Of a stretch of DNA of 64,000 bases, positions 59,290 through 64,000 are shown one piece after another; position 1 is the stretch's first letter; each line of letters starts with the position of its first letter. The translations under genes and the position numbers were made by a program. The stretch lies in contig NZ_LGUR01000117.1 of NCBI RefSeq assembly GCF_001270495.1, positions 1 through 64,000 on the forward strand, written 5' to 3'. A model generated the notes under the pieces. It saw only the letters and a program-made list of their open reading frames with translations, was not told the origin of the DNA and did no database searches. The stretch is from Streptomyces viridochromogenes. Its GTDB lineage: Bacteria; Actinomycetota; Actinomycetes; Streptomycetales; Streptomycetaceae.

Positions 59290-60540
59290 TCAGAAGCGGC
59301 CCGCGCCGCGGTACAGCTCCAGTTCCCCGTCGAACTCGACGGCCAGCACCGTGGCGTGCGGGTCGAGGTCCGCGCCGGTGGGCGGTTCGATCCAGAGGAC
59401 GCCCGGCGTTTCGTGCAGGCCGCCGGTGATGCGGTGGGCCAGTTCGGTGCCGCTGGCGAGGACCGTGACCCGGCGTACCGAACCGAGGAGCCCGCGCACG
59501 TTGATCTCCGCGCGCGGGGCGTCGAAGAGGATCAGGTACAGGGTGCGGCGGTCCTTGGAGAGGGTGCTCGGGCCGTAGTGGTGACCGGCCGGGAGGCCGC
59601 GCTCGGTGCCGTACACCGCCTCCGCGTGCCTGGCGATCCAGTCGCCGAGCCCCTCCAGGCGTTCGACGTGCTCCCGCGGGATCGTTCCGTCCTCGCGTGG
59701 TCCGACGCTGAGCAGCAGGTTGCCACCGCCGCCGATCGTCTCCGTGAAGTAGCGGATCAGCTGGTCGACCGACTTGTGGTTGTGGTCGTGGTGCTGATGG
59801 CCCCAGGAGTCGTTGAGCGTCAGGCACAACTCCCAGGGGCCCTCGGGCGGGACGACCGGGGCGCCCTGTTCGGGCGTCGCGTAGTCGCCCTCGCTGAGCA
59901 TGCGGGCGTTGAAGACGACGTCCGGCACCTCGGAGCGGATCAGCGCGGCCAGCTCGGGGATCCGCCACTGCTCCTCGCTGCGGTCCCACTCGCCGTCGAA
60001 CCACATCAGGTCGGGCCGGTAGCGGGAGGCCAGCTCCCGGATCTGGCCGTCCCGGTAGGCGAGGAAGCGTTCCCAGGCGTCCAGGTCCTCGTCCTCGGCC
60101 GCGACCTCCGAGTAACGGTTGTCCTCCAGCTCCGGCGGGCGGCCGGGCTTGCGTGTGGAGGCGTAGTCGGGATGGTTCCAGTCGGAGTGCGAGTAGTACA
60201 GGCCGACCTTGAGGCCCTTCTCGCGCAGGGCCTCGGCGTACGGGCCGATGTAGTCCCTGCCGAGGTTGAGGTCGCCGTACCGCGTGTCCCACAGGGCCAC
60301 ACCGTCATGGTGGCGGCTCGTCAGCACGGCGTACCTGGCCCCGGCGCGGGCGAACAGGTCGGCCCACGCCTTCGGGTCGTACTCGGCGCCCGTGAACCGC
60401 TCCAGCTGGGACATGTACTGGTCGTGCGGGACGATGTCGTCGTAGAACGACCAGGACTCCTGGACGCCGTCGACGGCGTAGATGCCCCAGTGGATGAAGA
60501 TCCCCAACTTGGCGTCGGTGAACCAGGGTTGCATCGGCAT
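59290..60540 (-). CDS. GH29 alpha-L-fucosidase
   Basis: A 416-residue glycosidase. WFTDAKLGIFIHWGIYAVDG at the N-terminus is the standard GH29 start. ARYAVLTSRHHDGVALWDT and the nucleophile in RPDLMWFDGEWD (about residue 170) follow, then GNLLLSVGPREDGTIP and a small beta-sandwich. No signal peptide is seen, so it probably acts on imported oligosaccharides. It begins 4 bases after the GH38 gene, as the last gene of the glycoside operon. Confidence 0.93.
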   Translation of the reverse strand: MPMQPWFTDAKLGIFIHWGIYAVDGVQESWSFYDDIVPHDQYMSQLERFTGAEYDPKAWADLFARAGARYAVLTSRHHDGVALWDTRYGDLNLGRDYIGPYAEALREKGLKVGLYYSHSDWNHPDYASTRKPGRPPELEDNRYSEVAAEDEDLDAWERFLAYRDGQIRELASRYRPDLMWFDGEWDRSEEQWRIPELAALIRSEVPDVVFNARMLSEGDYATPEQGAPVVPPEGPWELCLTLNDSWGHQHHDHNHKSVDQLIRYFTETIGGGGNLLLSVGPREDGTIPREHVERLEGLGDWIARHAEAVYGTERGLPAGHHYGPSTLSKDRRTLYLILFDAPRAEINVRGLLGSVRRVTVLASGTELAHRITGGLHETPGVLWIEPPTGADLDPHATVLAVEFDGELELYRGAGRF

Positions 60541-60544
60541 GGGG

Positions 60545-63500
60545 TCAGCCCCTCCGGAGCCGGAGCGTCAGCACCTGGAAGGGGCGCAGCGAGACCGCCA
60601 CCCCGCCGTCGGAGACCTCGACCGTCTCCTCCAGCGGGCGCTCCAGCAGGTCGGTGACCTGGGCGCCGGCCAGCGGGAAGCCGGTGCGCAACACGCCCTG
60701 CGCGCGGCCGCCGCCCGACTCGTAGAGACGCACCACGACATCACCGGACTCGTCGTCGGCGAGCTTGACCGCCTCGACGGTCACGCCCTCGCCGTCGACC
60801 GAGACGACCGGCTCGGGCGCGCCGGCCGCGTCCGCGACCCGGAGCGGGAGGTTGAGGGAGTAGCCCTCGGCGACGGTGTCCTCGATGCTCGCGCCGGGCA
60901 GCAGCGAGTAGGTGAAGCGGTGCTTGCCCTGGTCGGCCTCCGGGTCCGGGATGCGCGGGGCGCGGACCAGGCTGAGCCGGACCGTGGTCGTCGTACCGCC
61001 GTCCTCACGGACCGTACGGGAGACGTCGTGGCCGTAGGTGGAGTCGTTCAGCACGGCGACGCCGTAGCCCGGTTCACCGACGTGCACCCAGCGGTGGCCG
61101 GAGACCTCGAAACGGGCCGCCTCCCAGCTGGTGTTGGTGTGCGTGGGCCGCTGGATGTGGCCGAACTGGATCTCCGCGGAGGAGTGCGCGGCCCGGACGT
61201 CCACCGGGAAGGCGGCCTTGAGGATCTTCTCGGCCTCGTGCCAGTCGATCTCGGTCTCGAAGTCGATGCGCGGGCTGCCGGCGCGCAGGGTGATGGTCTG
61301 GATGATCGTCGAGCCCCTGCCGAAGGACCGCGTCACACGGATCGCGCCCAGCAGCGGGTCCTCGGAGACGACCTCGACCGACGAGGGCTCCAGGAGGTCC
61401 GTGTACCGGTTCTTGTAGTGCTTGTCGATGTCCCAGGCGTCCCAGTAGTTCGGGAGGTCGGTGTGGAGGCGGAGCAGGTTGCCCTTGTCGCCGAGCACCT
61501 CCCGGTCGGCCCGCAGATCGAGGACGGACGACAGGGTGCCGTCCTGCGCCACCTCCACGCGCACCAGGCCGTTGTCGAGGACACGGCCGGAGACCCGGAC
61601 CGGCTGTGCGGGCTCGGCGTCGGTCAGCGGGGCGCTGCCGTTGGCGGGCACCTCCACATAGGCCGTGGCACCCTCGGCCGTACGGACCACTTCGGCCCGG
61701 TCGAACGGGCTGGTGTTGAAGACCCTTGCCGCGCCGCCGCCCAGCGCCGCGACCGCCTCGGCCGTCAGCGCCTCCAACTCCTCGGCGACACGGGCGTATT
61801 CGGCCTCGGCCTCGCGGTGTACCCAAGCGATCGACGAGCCCGGCAGGATGTCGTGGAACTGGTGCAGCAGCACCGTCTTCCAGAGCCGGTCGAGCTTCTC
61901 GTACGGGTAGGAGTAGCCCGGCGCGTGGAGTGCGGCCGTCGTCGCCCACAACTCGGCCTCGCGGAGGCGGTGTTCGGAGCGGCGGTTGCCCTGCTTGGTG
62001 CGGGCCTGGGAGGTGTAGGTGGCGCGGTGCAGCTCCAGGTAGAGCTCGCCGACCCAGACCGGGGCGTCCGGGTACTCCTCGCGGGCCTTGGCGAAGAACT
62101 CGTCGGGGTGCTCGACGACGACCTTGGGCGAGCCCTCCAGGTCGGCGAGCCTGCGCGCGCGTTCCATGATCTCGCGGGTGGGGCCGCCGCCGCCGTCGCC
62201 CCAGCCGAAGGGGGCCAGGGAGCGCGTACCGCCGCCCTTCTCCGAGTAGTTGCGGACGGCGCGGTCCATCTCCTCGCCGCTGAAGCGGGCGTTGTAGGTG
62301 TCGACCGGCGGGAAGTGGGTGAAGATGCGGGTGCCGTCGATGCCCTCCCACCAGAAGGTGTGGTGGGGGAACTTGTTGGTCTGGTTCCAGGAGATCTTCT
62401 GGGTCAGGAACCATTCGTTGCCGGCGAGCTTGGCGAGCTGCGGGTAGGCGGCGGTGTAGCCGAAGGAGTCCGGCAGCCAGACGCCCTTGGTCTCGACGCC
62501 GAAGTGCTCGATGAAGAACCGCTTGCCGTGGACGAGCTGGCGGGCGATGGCCTCGCCGCCGGGCAGGTTGCCGTCGGCCTCGACCCACATGCCGCCGACC
62601 GGCGCCCACTGGCCCTTCTTCACGGACTCCTGGATGCGGGCCCAGACGTGCGGGTAGTTGTCGCGCACCCACTCGTACTGCTGGGCCTGCGAGCAGGCGA
62701 AGATGAAGTCGTCGTACTCGTCGGCCAGCGAGGTGACGTTGGAGAAGGTGCGGGACGTCTTGCGCTTTGTCTCGCGGATCGGCCAGAGCCAGGCCGAGTC
62801 GATGTGGGCGTGGCCGACACCGGAGATGGTGTGCGCGCTGGCGTGCGCGGGGCGGGCCAGGACGGGCGCGAGCAGTTCGCGGACGGCCGCGGCGCTGCCG
62901 GAGACGTCGTCCAGGTCGAGGGCGTCCATGGCCCGGTCGAGGGCGTGCATGATCTCGTGGCGGCGCGGCTCGTGCTCGCCGAGGTGGACCATGAGCTCGC
63001 GCAGCACCTGGAGGTCCAGGTCGAGGTGCCAGACCTCCTCGTCCAGGACGGCGATGTCGGCGCGCTGGAAGGTGTAGAGGGGCTTGTCGCCCGCCGTGAG
63101 GATGTCGCCGAGCGGGGTCGTCCTCGAGAAGTTGTCGGCCAGGATGTCCGGGTTGGAGGCGGCCTCGACCAGGTAGTCGATCTCCTCGCCGCCCGCGACC
63201 GGGTTGCCGATGGGCACGTACTGGTTGAGCGGGTTGACCGCCTTCAGGGGCCGGCCGTCGGGCAGGTGGACCAGGGCCTCGGCCTGGTTGCCGGGCCAGT
63301 CCCCCACGAAGCCGAGGTCGATGACCGCCTCGACGCGCCGTCCGGCCCACTCGGCGGGCACCCGGCCGCGCATCCGGAACCAGGTCGTGCCCCAGGGCGG
63401 GCCCCACGGGGTGTCCATCGCGAAGGGCGTGTAGCGGGCGGCCGCGGCCTCCTCGAAGGAGACCGGCTCACCCGGCGCCTGCCAGGCCTCGACCTCGAAG

Positions 63501-63589
63501 GGGACGGTGGCCGCGTAGATCGCGGGCTTGATGCGCTGGTTGTGGACGCGCTCGACGCGTTCCTCGATCCGGCGGCGTTCGTCGTGCAT
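60545..63589 (-). CDS. GH38 alpha-mannosidase
   Basis: A 1014-residue cytoplasmic enzyme. The N-terminal helical segment is followed by the GH38 catalytic domain with GHAHIDSAWLWPIRETKRK (metal His-Asp) and the nucleophile Asp in VWLPDSFGYTAAYPQLAK. GDGGGGPTREIMERARRL and LHQFHDILPGSSIAWVH come next, then the large beta domains. It hydrolyses alpha-mannosides together with the fucosidase and the GH4 enzyme. A LacI-type operator lies 58 bases upstream of its start. Confidence 0.95.
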   Translation of the reverse strand: MHDERRRIEERVERVHNQRIKPAIYAATVPFEVEAWQAPGEPVSFEEAAAARYTPFAMDTPWGPPWGTTWFRMRGRVPAEWAGRRVEAVIDLGFVGDWPGNQAEALVHLPDGRPLKAVNPLNQYVPIGNPVAGGEEIDYLVEAASNPDILADNFSRTTPLGDILTAGDKPLYTFQRADIAVLDEEVWHLDLDLQVLRELMVHLGEHEPRRHEIMHALDRAMDALDLDDVSGSAAAVRELLAPVLARPAHASAHTISGVGHAHIDSAWLWPIRETKRKTSRTFSNVTSLADEYDDFIFACSQAQQYEWVRDNYPHVWARIQESVKKGQWAPVGGMWVEADGNLPGGEAIARQLVHGKRFFIEHFGVETKGVWLPDSFGYTAAYPQLAKLAGNEWFLTQKISWNQTNKFPHHTFWWEGIDGTRIFTHFPPVDTYNARFSGEEMDRAVRNYSEKGGGTRSLAPFGWGDGGGGPTREIMERARRLADLEGSPKVVVEHPDEFFAKAREEYPDAPVWVGELYLELHRATYTSQARTKQGNRRSEHRLREAELWATTAALHAPGYSYPYEKLDRLWKTVLLHQFHDILPGSSIAWVHREAEAEYARVAEELEALTAEAVAALGGGAARVFNTSPFDRAEVVRTAEGATAYVEVPANGSAPLTDAEPAQPVRVSGRVLDNGLVRVEVAQDGTLSSVLDLRADREVLGDKGNLLRLHTDLPNYWDAWDIDKHYKNRYTDLLEPSSVEVVSEDPLLGAIRVTRSFGRGSTIIQTITLRAGSPRIDFETEIDWHEAEKILKAAFPVDVRAAHSSAEIQFGHIQRPTHTNTSWEAARFEVSGHRWVHVGEPGYGVAVLNDSTYGHDVSRTVREDGGTTTTVRLSLVRAPRIPDPEADQGKHRFTYSLLPGASIEDTVAEGYSLNLPLRVADAAGAPEPVVSVDGEGVTVEAVKLADDESGDVVVRLYESGGGRAQGVLRTGFPLAGAQVTDLLERPLEETVEVSDGGVAVSLRPFQVLTLRLRRG

Positions 63590-63647
63590 GAGAGGTCTCC
63601 AGGGAGGGAGAGAACGGAGGGGGAAGCGAGGGAGGAGGCGAGGGACT

Positions 63648-63660
63648 GGAAGCGCTTTCC
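63648..63660 (-). promoter_or_regulatory. LacI-family operator upstream of the mannosidase gene
   Basis: GGAAGCGCTTTCC, an almost perfect palindrome centred on the CG typical of LacI/GalR-family operators (core AAGCGCTT), within CTGGAAGCGCTTTCCGG. It sits between the GH4 gene end and the GH38 start, so a sugar-responsive LacI repressor encoded outside the window probably controls GH38-GH29. Confidence 0.65.
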
Positions 63661-63670
63661 GGGGCGCGCG

Positions 63671-64000
63671 CTACCTAAGGTACGCGAGCCCGGGATGGAC
63701 CCCGGTGTAGCCCTCGACCAGCCTGCGGGCGACGTTGACCGAGTCGACCAGGGGGTGCAGCGCGAAGGCCTTCACCGCCGTGGCCCGGGCACCCGACTCG
63801 GCGGCGGCCAGCACCTCCCGCTCGACCGCCTTGACCGAGCAGACGAGGCCGGTGGCATGGTCGGGCAGCGGGGCGACGGCGACCGGGTGGGCGCCGTTGG
63901 CGTCGACCAGGCAGGGCACCTCGATGACGGCCTCGGAGTCGAGCACCGAGAGCGTGCCCTGGTTGCGGACATTGAGGATCAGGGTCGTGCGCTCGTCACG
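63671..64000 (-). CDS. GH4 6-phospho-beta-glucosidase-type enzyme, 3' part only
   Basis: The last 109 residues of a NAD- and metal-dependent GH4 glycosidase, cut by the window edge. NVRNQGTLSVLDSEAVIEVP, then VAPLPDHATGLVCSVKAVER and the C-terminal ALHPLVDSVNVARRLVEGYT are characteristic of the family's helical end. It is the most upstream visible gene of the glycoside operon. Confidence 0.8.
   Translation of the reverse strand, partial: RDERTTLILNVRNQGTLSVLDSEAVIEVPCLVDANGAHPVAVAPLPDHATGLVCSVKAVEREVLAAAESGARATAVKAFALHPLVDSVNVARRLVEGYTGVHPGLAYLR

Noticed and set aside
58807-60657. 616-residue plus-strand frame
   Set aside because: Antisense to the GH29 gene and overlapping the ATP-grasp gene; composition is Gly/Val/Arg-rich without motifs.

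Overview
The window reads as chromosomal DNA of a Streptomyces-like actinomycete. GC is high with strong GC3 bias, GTG starts are frequent, and many genes are coupled by 4-base ATGA/GTGA overlaps. The gene content fits too: ROK and IclR regulators, GH29/GH38 glycosidases, an Sfp-type phosphopantetheinyl transferase beside a metallophosphoesterase, and an XRE/ImmA pair.

1-11.2 kb: methylmalonate-semialdehyde dehydrogenase (mmsA), a decayed enolase-superfamily gene, and a minus-strand block running from 9767 to 2390. The block encodes a polar-amino-acid ABC transporter, a hydroxylysine-kinase-like phosphotransferase, a class III aminotransferase/phospholyase, a uronate-dehydrogenase-like oxidoreductase and a ROK repressor. 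The same near-palindrome (TTTCA-GGn-TGAAA) sits in front of the transporter and of the repressor, so I read this as one regulon taking up and degrading an amino-alcohol-type compound through a phosphorylated intermediate. A 3-hydroxyisobutyrate-dehydrogenase-family gene diverges from it.

11.2-21.1 kb: a scrapyard of mobile DNA. It holds a 3' piece of tRNA-Gly(CCC), IS3 and IS256 remnants, an alcohol dehydrogenase fragment, intact etfA/etfB and an IS5-like transposase. A 106-bp sequence occurs here twice in opposite orientation and brackets a cassette with the most unusual gene of the window: a very basic protein of about 406 residues made of about 20 tandem 18-20-residue repeats. It is followed on the same strand by a GNAT acetyltransferase, a decayed ABC ATPase and an MFS exporter.

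21.1-35.7 kb: a catabolic region. It has a trimethylamine-dehydrogenase-type flavoprotein, an APC permease and a LysR regulator. Then comes a tightly coupled plus-strand operon: 4-OT-like tautomerase, DUF1185 protein, enamidase-like amidohydrolase, two divergent type II dehydroquinase-fold proteins, a three-subunit molybdenum hydroxylase, a 39-aa coupled ORF and, further on, XdhC. It looks like a pathway for an N-heteroaromatic or N-methylated heterocycle.

35.7-45.5 kb: second accessory stretch. It contains nested IS5 elements, a hypothetical gene, a 1092-aa SF1 helicase-phospholipase D fusion (Mokosh type II-like defence architecture), an RHH/PIN-like toxin-antitoxin pair, IS701 debris and a truncated phospholipase C.

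45.5-64 kb: quieter chromosome. It carries an MHS-type permease, a Rieske oxygenase with its reductase and a small coupled protein, an IclR regulator, a NitT/TauT-type ABC transporter, an orphan MmyB-like domain, XRE/ImmA, PPTase/metallophosphoesterase, an ATP-grasp protein and a glycoside operon (GH4, GH38, GH29) with a LacI-type operator. No complete tRNA, rRNA or CRISPR array was seen. All identifications come from reading the translated sequence; no database search was run.
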